Below the pieces are notes generated by a model, which saw only the letters and a program-made list of their open reading frames with translations, had not been told where the DNA came from and searched no databases. Shown piece after piece: positions 54,344 to 64,000 of a stretch of 64,000 nt of DNA (the first letter of the stretch is position 1; the number at the start of each line of letters is the position of its first letter). The position numbers and the translations under genes are program-made. This stretch comes from Dactylis glomerata (Eukaryota > Streptophyta > Magnoliopsida > Poales > Poaceae): NCBI GenBank assembly GCA_007115705.1, contig QXEO01000819.1, forward strand, positions 495,445-559,444, read 5' to 3'.

Positions 54344-55531
54344 TGATATGTCTCAAACGTATCTATAATTTTTGATGCTCTATGCTTGTTTTTACACCAT
54401 TTTCTTAGTGTTTCGTTACACTTCGTGGCATTTTTAAGCATTTTCCGGAACTAACCTATTAACAAGATGCCACAGTGCCAGTTTCCTGTTTTCTGTTGTT
54501 TTTGTGTTTCAGAAAAGTTACACAGGAAATATTCTCAGAATTGGACGAAACAAAAGCCGAACATCCAGAAATTTACCGAAGCTTCCAGAGAACCGAAGAG
54601 GAGACGGAGAGGGGCCACAGGCCGGCCACATAGTAGGGCGGCGCGGCCTAGGCCCTGGCCACGCCCCCTATGTGTGAGGCCGCCTCGGTCCACTTCTGAT
54701 GCTGCCCCTTCGCCTATAAAGACCCCCCGACGGGAAAAACCTAAACACCCGATCACTTTTCCAGAAACACATCGTGATTCGCCGTCGTCGTCGACCCGAG
54801 ATCGGGAGAGTCCAGAAGCTCTTCCCGGCACCCTACCGGAGAGGGGAATCGCCACCGGAGGTCTTCTTCATCGCCATGCTTGCCTCCAACGCGATGAGTG
54901 AGTAGTCTACCTTGGACTATGGGTCCATAGCAGTAGCTAGATGGTTGTCTTCTCCACCACGTGCTTCACGTTTAGATCTCGTGAGCTGCCTTACATGATC
55001 AAGATCACCGTTATGTAATTCTACATGTTGTGTTTGTTGGGATCTGATGAATATTGGTGTTATGTTGAGTTAATGTGCTGAATCATATATCTTATGTTAT
55101 CTCTATGTTGTTTATGATCGTGCATGCTCTCCGTTGTTAGTAGCTATCTTGGCCAAGTAGATACTAGTGACTCCAAGAGGGGGTATTTATGCTTGATAGT
55201 TGGGTTCATGCCTCTACTTAATCTGGGGAAGTGACAGAAACCTCTAAGGTTGTAGATGTGTTGTTGCCACTAGGGAGAAAACAACATTCTTATGTCCAAG
55301 GGCATATGCTTTGTTTACATTACACACTTTGTTTAATGCAGTTATCTGTTGTTCACAACTTAATACTCATGGGGTGTTCAGACGATATCCCCGTGGGTGG
55401 ATTATTAGTCATAGATGCAGTTGGATGGCGGTCTATGTATTTTGTTGTAATGCCCAGAGTAAATCTCATAGTGATCCTCGCAACATATGCACGTTATCTT
55501 TATTCTATCAATTGCCCAACTGTAATTTGTT
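54344..55531 (+). repeat. 5' LTR of element H (type 2), left part
   Basis: Begins TGATATGTCTCAAACG. TATA box TATAAAG at 54715. Contains the GGCGCGGCC inverted-repeat region near 54640. Broken at about 55531 (TGTAATTTGT) by fragment I. Confidence 0.87.
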
Positions 55532-57088
55532 GGGGCACAGAACATTGTCGCTGATGCTCTTTCCCGCCGTGACGCTGAATCTGGGTTGGTTTTTTCCATC
55601 TCGAGCCCTCGGTTCACCATCTTCGACGACTTGAAGCAGGCGGCCTCTGATGATCCAGCCATTACCAGCCTACGCACCCGCATATTGGCTAGCGAGCTAG
55701 GCCCACCCTGGGGCATGGTGGACGGCGTGGTTTGCTACGACCGTCGGGCACATGTTCCAGCTGACTCAGCTTTTGTGCCAACAGTCTTAGCTGCTGCCCA
55801 CGACACCGGCCATGAGGGTATCCAGAAGACCCTCCACCGCCTCCGCCAAGATTTCCACATCTCTCAAGATCGCCAAGTGGTCCGTGATTACATCCACGCT
55901 TGTACCATTTGTCAGCGTAATAAGACATAGCATCTTCATCTCGCGGGACTGCTTCATCCTCTGGAGGTACCTTCAAGCGTGTGGTCAGATATCTCAATGG
56001 ACTTTATTGAGGGCTTGCCCAAGGTTGGCGGCAAATCCGTCATTTTGACGGTGGTTGATCGCTTCTCCAAGTACGCTCACTTCATCCCGTTGGCACACCC
56101 CTACTCAGCATCAACTGTGGCACGCGCCTTCTTTGATGACATTGTGCGTCTCCACGGCATTCCGTTGTCCATTGTCTCTGACCGTGACCCTGTGTTCACC
56201 TCCAACTTCTGGAAGGACCTATTTGCCATGTGTGGTACCTCTCTTCGGATGAGTACTGCGTTTCACCCACAAACAGATGGCCAATCTGAGGCCGTCAACA
56301 AGACGATTGCTATGTGCCTCCATTGCATGACAGGGGATCATCCCCACCAGTGGGTGCGTTGGCTTCCATGGGTAGAATTCTGCTACAATTCATCATTCCA
56401 CTCCGCACTCAAGACAACACCGTTTCGGGTGGTGTATGTCCGGGACCCTCCTGCCCTTCCAGACTATGAGCCAGGACACTCACGAACTTCGGCTGTTGAT
56501 TCTGAGCTTCAAGACCGTGATCTCTTCCTCTCTGGTGTGCGGTCTCGCCTGCTGCAAGCCCAGGAGTACGCCAAGTTGTACTATGATGGTCATCACCGCG
56601 AGCTTCACTTTGCTATTGGTGACTTGGTTTGGCTCCGCCTGCATCACCATGCTGCCAATTCTCTCCCAGGGGCAGCCAAGGGCAAGCTGGGCCCTTGCTA
56701 CTATGGTCTGTATCATATCAGCGCCAAGATCAATGAAGTCGCCTATCGCCTTGAGTTGTCGCCCTCAGCTCGCATTCATGATGTATTCCATGTCAGCCTC
56801 CTGAAGATGTATTATGGACCCCCTCCAAATGCTCCACAGCCACTACCGCCCCTTCTACATGGCAAGGTGGTGCCTATGCCAATAAAAGCCATTCGAGCAC
56901 GTCGAGCTAGTGATACCTGGCAGGTGTTGATTCAGTGGGAGGGCATGTTTGCCGCTGACGCTTCTTGGGAGGACCTTGCTACTTTCTGGGAGCACCATCC
57001 TTCATTCCAGCTCGAGGACGAGCTGTTTGTCGAGGGAGGGAGAGATGTTATGTGGGGACAACTCTATAAGAGGAGGGGCCACCAGTAG
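55532..57088 (+). pseudogene. RNase H end, integrase and chromodomain of chromovirus I
   Basis: One frame with a single in-frame TAG at 55928-55930 (after CTICQRNKT). Integrase zinc region (HDTGHEGIQKTLHRL... CTICQ), first catalytic Asp in ISMDFIEGLPKVGGKS, second in SDRDPVFTSNFWKDL, Glu in HPQTDGQSEAVNKT. Linker with GDLVWLRL. Chromodomain with VLIQWEGMFAADASWEDLATF. The frame runs 43 bases into the LTR. Closely similar to chromovirus A but much better preserved. Confidence 0.88.
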
Positions 57089-57323
57089 GTGCTAGGACCA
57101 CAGCTGCACCTTCTTGTCCCTCAAGTTGGGACTCTTTTTATTATTCCAAATAAAGACTTTGTATTCCTTATTTTGTGGGTGTCTCCATCGATATAAGGAG
57201 ACCCCCAGCGATTGAACAAAACAAACGAGAATTACCCTAAGGATTCTCACGTCTCCTCTTATTCCTCTAAACCTAGCCGCACTACTTCTCCCCCTCAACC
57301 CATCTGATCCACGGGCTGTAACA
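57046..57323 (+). repeat. 3' LTR of chromovirus I
   Basis: 278 bp, TGTTATGTGGGG to GGCTGTAACA, preceded by the purine tract GAGGGAGGGAGAGA. Contains a TATA-like region (TCGATATAAGGAG near 57190). Confidence 0.82.
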
Positions 57324-57782
57324 GCTACCCAGCATGTGTTATTTATCTTATGGAGAGACACCAGTAGTGAATTGTGGACCCCGGTCTAATTTCCTTTATA
57401 TTGCTATCACCTGTTTACTTTACTCGCATTGTTTACTTTCTTGCATACTACTATTGCTTTCCACTCGATACGCTCATACCTTTGTTTATAGCAAACCGGC
57501 GAGATTGACAACCTCATCGTATGTTGGGAGCAAAATATTTGGTTGTGTTGTGTGCAGGTTCCACGTTGCTACTAGTTGAAGATGCGCTAACACGTTATCA
57601 TTAACGGCGCCCTTGTTGGAGTGTCACTAGGCTAGCAAGCATCACCTTCTGGAGTTTGGCTTTTTCCTGGACTGACAAACCTTGGTTTCTTACTGAGGGA
57701 AAATTTGTTGTTGTACTCATCATACCTTCCTCTTGGGGTTCCCAACTGGACGGTCAAATTACATCAACACCGTGCCGCATCA
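57324..57782 (+). repeat. 5' LTR of element H, right part
   Basis: Resumes at ACCCAGCATG and ends GTGCCGCATCA. Followed by a primer-site region TCGGGCACCGTTGCCGGGG with two changes from the intact tRNA-Asp site. Confidence 0.75.
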
Positions 57783-57971
57783 AGCTATTTTTCGGGCACC
57801 GTTGCCGGGGAAAAAGAAGACTTCTGCAAGGGGAGTTTCGCACACACATCCTTTACTTTGTTTTAGTTTTGCTTTTACTTTATTTTTACTTGCATCGTTT
57901 TTATCAAAAAACACAAAAAATTTAGTTTCCTTTATAGTTGTTTTTACTTATCTACTTTTAGCTTTGCTCGA

Positions 57972-60035
57972 ATGGGTACTCATGAGAACACCAAGTTGTG
58001 TGATTTTACTAGCACTAATAATAGTGATTTTATCTGCACTCCTATTGCGCCACCTGCTCCTGCTGCTGATTTTTATGAGATTAAGCCTGCTTTGTTGAAC
58101 CTTGTTATGAAAGAGCAATTTTCTGGTGCTAGTACTGATGATGCTGTAGCTCATCTCAACAATTTTGTTGAGCTATGTGAGATGCAGAAATATAAGGATG
58201 TAGAGAGTGATATTATTTAAGCTTAAGTTGTTTCTTTTTTCTTTGAGAGGAAAAGCTAAGGATTGGTTGTTGTCTTTGCCTAAAAATAGTATTGATTCAT
58301 GGGCTAAGTGTAAGGATGCTTTTATTGGAAGATACTATCCTCCTGCTAAGATTATAGCTTTGCATAGCAATATTATGAAGTTTAGCCAGTTTGATAATGA
58401 ACATGTTGCTCGGGTTTGGGAAAGAATGAAATCTATGATAAAAAAATGCCCCACTCATGGACTGACTACTTGGATGATTGTCCAAACTTTTTATGCATGA
58501 CTGAATTTTTCTTCAAGAAACCTATTGGATTCAGCTGCTGGGGGCACTTTTATGTCCCTTACCTTGGGCGCCGCAATGAAGCTTCTCGACAATATGATGC
58601 TAAATTATTCTGAATGGCACACTGAGAGAGCTCCACAAGGTAAGAAGGTAAATTCTGTTGAGGAAACCTCTTCCTTGAGTGATAAGATTGATGCTATAAT
58701 GCTTATGCTTTCTAATGATAGGACTCATGTAGATCCTAATAGTGTTCCTTTGGCCTCTTTGGTTGCTCAAGAAGAGCATGTTGATGTAAACTTCATTAGA
58801 AATAATAATTTTAACAACAATGCTTATAGGAACAATTTTGCTAGTAACAATTATAGGCTGTATCCTTCTACCAATGGTAATGGTTATGGTAACTTTTATG
58901 GCAATTCTCCAACAACACTAGGGCTGCGCCCTCTGAGCTTGAAGTCATGCTCAAGGACTTTATTGGTAAGCAAACTGCTTTTAATAAGTCTGTTGAGGAA
59001 AAGTTATGCAAAATTGATATTCTTGCTTCTAAAGTAGATAGCCTTGCTCTTGATGTTGAACTTCTGAAACAAAAAGTGTTGCCTAATGAGGTGAAAGAGA
59101 ACAATACTTTTGCCACTGGTAATGCTATCCAAGTTAGAATTGATGAAAATGTTAGGATGTTAGCAGAATTGCATGCCAGGTGGGAAAGAGAAGATGAGAT
59201 GGCTAGGAAGATGAAGGTATGTACCATTACTACCTCTAATGATGTTGTTCCAAATGCTAGCAATCCTCTTACTTTGATTGGTATAGAGAAAACTCCTACT
59301 CCTAGTGTTTAAAAGCCCAAAACAACAAAAGCTTTTTCTCAAAAGAGTGCTGAAATTTTTTGGAGTGTAGGAGATGATAGCTCTATTTCTTTTGATGATT
59401 TTGATGTTGATGGCTGCAATATATCTGAAGTTATTTTGTTCTTTCAAAAGCTTGCTTTGACTCCTAATGCTAGTCCTATAAATGTTGCTTTTACTAAGCA
59501 TATTCCCAATGCTCTCATGAAAATTAGGGATGAGAAGTTGAAGCAAAAAGCCTCTATTCCCAAGAAATTAGAAGATGGTTGGGAACCCATCATTGATATG
59601 CATGTTAATGGTTTTGATTGCCATGCTTTATGTGATCTAGGTGCTAGTATTTCTATTATGCCTAGAAAGATTTATGACATGCTTGATTTACCACCGCTTG
59701 AAAAGTGTTATTATGATGTTCCTATTGCTGATGTTGCTAAGAAGAAACCTTTGGGAAGGATTAATGATGTTCTTATTATGGTTAATAATAACCTTGTTCC
59801 CATTGATTTTCTTGTCATGGATGTTGAATGCAATGCTTTATGTCCTATTATTTTGGGAAGACCGTTTCCTCGAACTGTAGGTGCCATCATTGATATGAGG
59901 GAAGGCACCATCAAATATCAATTCCCACTCAAGAAAGGTATGGAACACTTCCCTAGGAAGAGAAATAAATTGTGTTTTGACTCTATTCTTAGAGCAAATT
60001 ATGAGCTTGATGCTTCATCGCTTGATATTACTTGA
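57972..60035 (+). pseudogene. gag-protease of element H
   Basis: Same length and order as the intact F protein (gag core, Asn-rich linker, protease CDLGASISIMP, ILGRPFPRT, end SSLDIT). Lesions relative to F: an extra T giving TAA at 58218-58220, TGA at 58498-58500 (F has Gly), loss of one base near 58908, and TAA at 59310-59312 (F has Lys). Four independent breaks; not functional. Confidence 0.88.
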
Positions 60036-62969
60036 TTTGCACTTTCTACGCCTAGCTCAAAGGCGTTAAAGAAAAGCACTCTTGGGAGATAACCCATTGT
60101 TTTACTTTCCGTACTTTTTCTTTTATTTGGGTCTTGGAAGTTATTAATACTATAATAACCTCTCCTTATCCTTTTTATTTCGTTGTTGTGCCAAGAGAAG
60201 CCTCTAATTTGAGTGAGGTAAGATTTGGGGATGTTGCTGTCCTGAAACAGATTTCGGTGCTGCACCGTAAAAATTTGTGAAAATTCTCAGAATATCTTTT
60301 TGACCTGCGATTTCTTGTGCATATGCCCCAGGTTATATCCAAACTTCCATTAGTTATACACTTTTTTGATTTGAGCAACAGAAAACCCTCAAAAAATTCA
60401 ACCTTTGTCAGATGTTCTGTTTTGACAGATTTCTACCACTATTTGTGTTTGCCTCTTTATCGCTTTCTTTTTGAGTTCTTTTGATCACAGAACTTTTGGG
60501 GAAGTTGCTATAGTAGTATATGCTTTATATGTGGTGGTTTTGAGTTGAAATCTGAAGCAAAAAGGGGTTGATTCATTATTATGCTTACACTAATGTTGCT
60601 AATAGAATTGTATTTAGTTTTGTATGAAGGAAGTTTTCAAGTGTAGGGATTGGAGAATGATGAGATGAGTTGAAGAATGGACAAAAGCTCAAGATTGGGG
60701 ATGCCCATGTCACCCCAAGAAATATCCAAGAGGTACAAGCGTCAAAGCTTGGGGATGCCCCCAAGGCACCCCTTCTTCATCGGCAAAAATCAGGTCACCT
60801 TTCAACACACTATATTTTTATTACTTCATGCACTACGCATTTTTCTTGGAGCGTCTTGTATTTATTTTTTAGTTTTGTTTTGTTTTTTTTGCTGCAATAA
60901 ATGGTTGGACCCCAACAAATTCCATTTGGAGAAGTTGCCTTGCTTTTCATTTACCAAGAACACTCCGTTTTTCACTCTTATCGTTCAACGAGTGTTCTCT
61001 TTTTCTAGAACTGCATTTGGCTTTCTTTTTTGCCTTGATTTTTGTTCAGATCTTGTTATATCTTTATATCAAGGTGTATTTTGACCTCTGATCCATGTTG
61101 GTTTTCATCAAAAGAGTTGTTTCAAAAAGGTTCGAATGGTGTTGGAAAAGAGAAAAAATTTATGCAAAAAAGTGGTACAAAAAGGAGCTTGTTTAGACTG
61201 CAGCTTAGACTTTTTCATGTCGTGCTTGATGTCTTTTTGATAGTACGCTTAGTGGTTTTGCTGTAGCATAACTTGTCTCAAATGACTGAGATTGCTTAAT
61301 GAGCCTTTGAAAAAACCATGCGTTGTTTTAGTTATTTGGAAGCATTATTTTGGTTTTTTCCTTTGATGCTTTATTTGGGTTGGCTTGGCGCATGCTCACA
61401 CATGTTAGACTCATACAAAGTCTCCAAAAGCCTCTATGATCATTTAGTTTTCGACTTTTGATCCATCTTATGCTTCTTTTAATGTTGCTTTGTCACTCTG
61501 CATGATTATGGCCGTTATTGCTCTCTTAGTTGGTCGCTCCCAGTCTTTTGCTAGCCCTCATTTTGTACTGAGTATGAGCTCTACTCGTGCATCCAACTCC
61601 TAAAAACCAAGTTGTTCCAACGTGTCCACCATACATACCTATTAGCAATTTGCTATTTCCAAAGTACATTTGACTTGCTTTTATCTATCCTTCAAATTAA
61701 ACTCTTTTGGTGTTATGCGAAAATTGGTCAGTAAAGCTCTCACGAACCTGATGGCACACTTTACTTTTCTTGTTCTTAAAAATTTGAAATTGTGGCTCTC
61801 TTATGTTGAGTTGTTATTCTTGCAAGTTGTAAGTTGGAAATTATCCTAGCCATGCCGTCATGCGGCAAGCTTTCAACATTGCACTTCTTATTTGAGTTGA
61901 TATCGTGATCTTTTATTTATGGATACTCATGATGTGAAATAGTTTGGGAATTTTGCGGGATCATGGAGTTTGTATATGTGTTAGAGAAATGCATGGGCTG
62001 CTAATCTAAGCCATGCATAATTCATGGTGGAAATTTACCGCATGCCCATAATGAACATTCGACGACGCATCTCACAATAAAAAGCTATACCAATGGTAAA
62101 TAAAAGAGATGCCGAGGTGTTCATTATTTGTTTGTTCTGTCATTTTGATGTGGGCTTGTTCCATGTCATCGGGCACGGAGGTACCCCGTTGGCGGTTCTC
62201 GATGATACGTGTATACTTATAATGACAAGATCTAGCTTGGGACTCTAAGTCAAGTAGCATGAGGTTTGGGTATTCGTACTTCACGGGACACAAGGTTTTC
62301 AACTTATAATTTGTAAAGCATATGCTTCATAATTGTATTTGCATTAACTTTAACCATTCAAGATGCCTATGATGGGGGCAATGAGAGCTCAAAGCTAGTA
62401 AGTACCATAATTTTTGAAGGTTTATAAAACTTGCAATCACTGCTTCCGTCCGCGAAGGGCCTTTCTTTTACTTTTATGTTGAGTCACCACCATCTATTTT
62501 TATGCACCGTCTAAGAGAGCATAGTTGTCATTCTGAGTATAATGTGCGTTGTCCCAAAGTTTTCATTGATTAATTCATGATGTTGGTTTCACTTGTTCTT
62601 AAATTACTTGTATCTAGTCGCCCTCTTAAACTTGAAGGTGTCCTATGCATTTATGTTTTGCTCTCTCATGAAGGACAAGCTGAAAACCATTTATATGTTT
62701 TTCCATATGATTTGAACACACGTTTGACTTTCATTGTTTCATTTTCATGATCTTTCGTTTGTGTTCTTTTTCATGTTATATAACATGGTTGCTAAGTTTC
62801 TTCTATCAAGATTATATCTTTCATGCCCATGTTTTAAGTTCTTTTGATCCCAGCACTCAATGCTTTACATAGATGATCAAGATTATGTAGGTACATGTCA
62901 CCTCAAAAATTATTTCTTGTGTTATCACTTACCTACTCGAGGACGAGCAAGAGTTAAGCTTGGGGATAC
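60036..62969 (+). other. 3' non-coding region of element H
   Basis: Collinear with 40983-43923 of E, including the module absent from F. Repeats of the AGCTTGGGGATGCCC motif near 60690-60770. Ends in AGCTTGGGGATAC before the 3' LTR. No gene. Confidence 0.7.
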
Positions 62970-64000
62970 TGATATGTCTCAAATGTATCTATAATTTTTA
63001 ATGCTCCATGCTTATTTTTACACTATTTGCTTAGTGTTTTGTTACACTTCGTGGCATTTTTATGCATTTTCCGGAACTAACCTATTAACAAGATGCCACA
63101 GTGCCAGTTCCCTGTTTTCTGCTATTTTTGTGTTTTAGAAAAGTTACACAGGAAATATTTTTGGAATTGGACAAAACAAAAGCCGAACATCCAGAAATTT
63201 ATCAAAGCTTCCGGAGAACTGAAGAGGAGACGGAGAGGGGCCACAGGCCGGCCACACAGTAGGGCGGCGCGGCCCAGGCCCTGGCCGCGCCCCCTATGTG
63301 TGAGGCCGCCTTGGTCCACTTCTCACGCTGCCCCTTCACCTATAAAGACCCCCCGACGGGAAAAACCTAAACACCCGATCACTTTTCCAGAAACACATCG
63401 CGATCCGCCACCGTCGTTGACCCGAGATCGGGAGGGTCCAGAAGCTCTTCCCAGCACCCTGCCGGAGAGGGGAATCACCACCGGAGGTCTTTTTCATCTC
63501 TATGCTTGCCTCCGGCGCGATGAGTGAGTAGTCTACCTTGGACTATGGGTCCACAGCAGTAGCTAGATGGTTGTCTTCTCCACCATGTGCTTCATGTTTA
63601 GATCTCGTGAGCTGCCTTACATGACCGAGATCACCGTTATGTAATTCTACATGTTGTGTTTGTTGGGATCCGATGAATATTGGTGTTATGTTGATTTGAT
63701 GTGCTGAAACATATATCTTATGTTATCTCTATGTTGTTTATGATCTTGCATGCTCTCCGTTGTTAGTAGCTATCTTGGCCAAGTAGATACTAGTGACTCC
63801 AAGAGTGGGTATTTATGCTCGATAGTTGGGTTCATGCCTCTACTTAATCTGGGGGAGTGACAGAAACCTCTAAGGTTGTAGATGTGTTGTTGCCACTAGG
63901 GCGAAAACAACATTCTTATGTCCAAGGGCATATGCTTTGTTTACATTACACACTTTGCTTAATGCAGTTATCTGTTGTTCGTAACTTAATACTCATGAGG
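62970..64000 (+). repeat. 3' LTR of element H, cut by the window end
   Basis: Begins TGATATGTCTCAAATG. GC-rich inverted repeat GGCGCGGCC/GGCCGCGCC at 63266-63291 and TATA box TATAAAG at 63341-63347, 49 bp apart. About 1030 bp of the LTR are visible. Confidence 0.88.

Larger units (their letters stand above)
55532..57323 (+). mobile_element. 5'-truncated chromovirus I
   Basis: Starts abruptly at the end of an RNase H domain (GAQNIVADALSRR) and continues through integrase and chromodomain to a 278-bp 3' LTR with TGTTA/TAACA ends. No 5' LTR, gag or RT and no target duplication: left flank AATTTGT, right flank GCTACCC. No LTR H sequence appears lost except a few bases at the junction, so the 5' part of I was removed by deletion after insertion. 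Confidence 0.85.
54344..64000 (+). mobile_element. Athila-like element H (gag-protease type, decayed), runs off the window
   Basis: Inserted in LTR G after GTTGT (54339-54343). 5' LTR 54344-55531 plus 57324-57782, interrupted by chromovirus fragment I. Mutated primer site at about 57792-57810, gag-protease pseudogene 57972-60035, 3' region 60036-62969 and 3' LTR from 62970. Same design as F: no RT or integrase. Multiple coding lesions and a damaged primer site mark it as older than F and E. Confidence 0.87.

Overview
The window reads as gene-poor, retrotransposon-dense chromatin of a Triticeae grass (wheat, barley, rye or Aegilops; species not determinable from the sequence). Evidence is the nested Athila-like Ty3/gypsy elements with 1.4-1.6 kb LTRs and tRNA-Asp primer sites, a chromovirus with a tRNA-iMet primer site, a CACTA end (CACTAATAGAAAA with TTTAGTCCCGGTT repeats), a Tourist-like MITE and one grass-type CC-NB-LRR (NLR) gene. 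No rRNA, tRNA, CRISPR or prokaryotic feature was seen.

Left block (1-29,000). The host locus is an NLR-like gene on the minus strand (28915-25951) with a degenerate nucleotide-binding site and one frameshift. A chromovirus (476-25912, TSD GAAA) inserted 38 bp after its stop codon. Inside the chromodomain of that element sits a solo LTR of an Athila-like family (939-21639, TSD CAAAT/CAGAT). Inside that LTR is a complete Athila-like element B (2170-21446, TSD GTATG/GTGTG). Inside B's integrase is a Tat-like element C (6901-15942, TSD CTCAC). C carries gag and protease on the plus strand and a multi-exon antisense gene with its own TATA box. This is four levels of nesting, each supported by target-site duplications and by coding sequence that resumes in frame across the insertion.

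Middle (29,000-31,670). NLR upstream sequence, a 258-bp Tourist-like MITE, a truncated CACTA element, and a minus-strand gag-protease fragment.

Right block (31,670-64,000). A second nest of related Athila-like elements on the plus strand. D (gag only; 5' LTR at 31670) is interrupted by F (gag-protease only; 35466-52142, TSD CTTGT). F's 5' LTR is interrupted by E (gag only; 36837-45461, TSD TTGTG), whose two 1538-bp LTRs differ at about 8 sites. D's 3' region is followed by LTR G (52929-54343), which is interrupted by H (gag-protease, decayed; 54344 to beyond 64000). H's 5' LTR holds a 5'-truncated chromovirus I (55532-57323).

B encodes gag, protease, RT, RNase H and integrase (now broken), E and D only a zinc-knuckle gag, and F and H only gag plus protease. 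All share LTR ends TGATACG...CA (TGATATG in H), a tRNA-Asp primer site next to the LTR wherever that junction is present (mutated in H), an AAGCTTGGGG polypurine tract and a related 3' non-coding region. Inference: non-autonomous E- and F-type elements were mobilised by proteins of B-like relatives. Family names are not assigned because no database search was possible.
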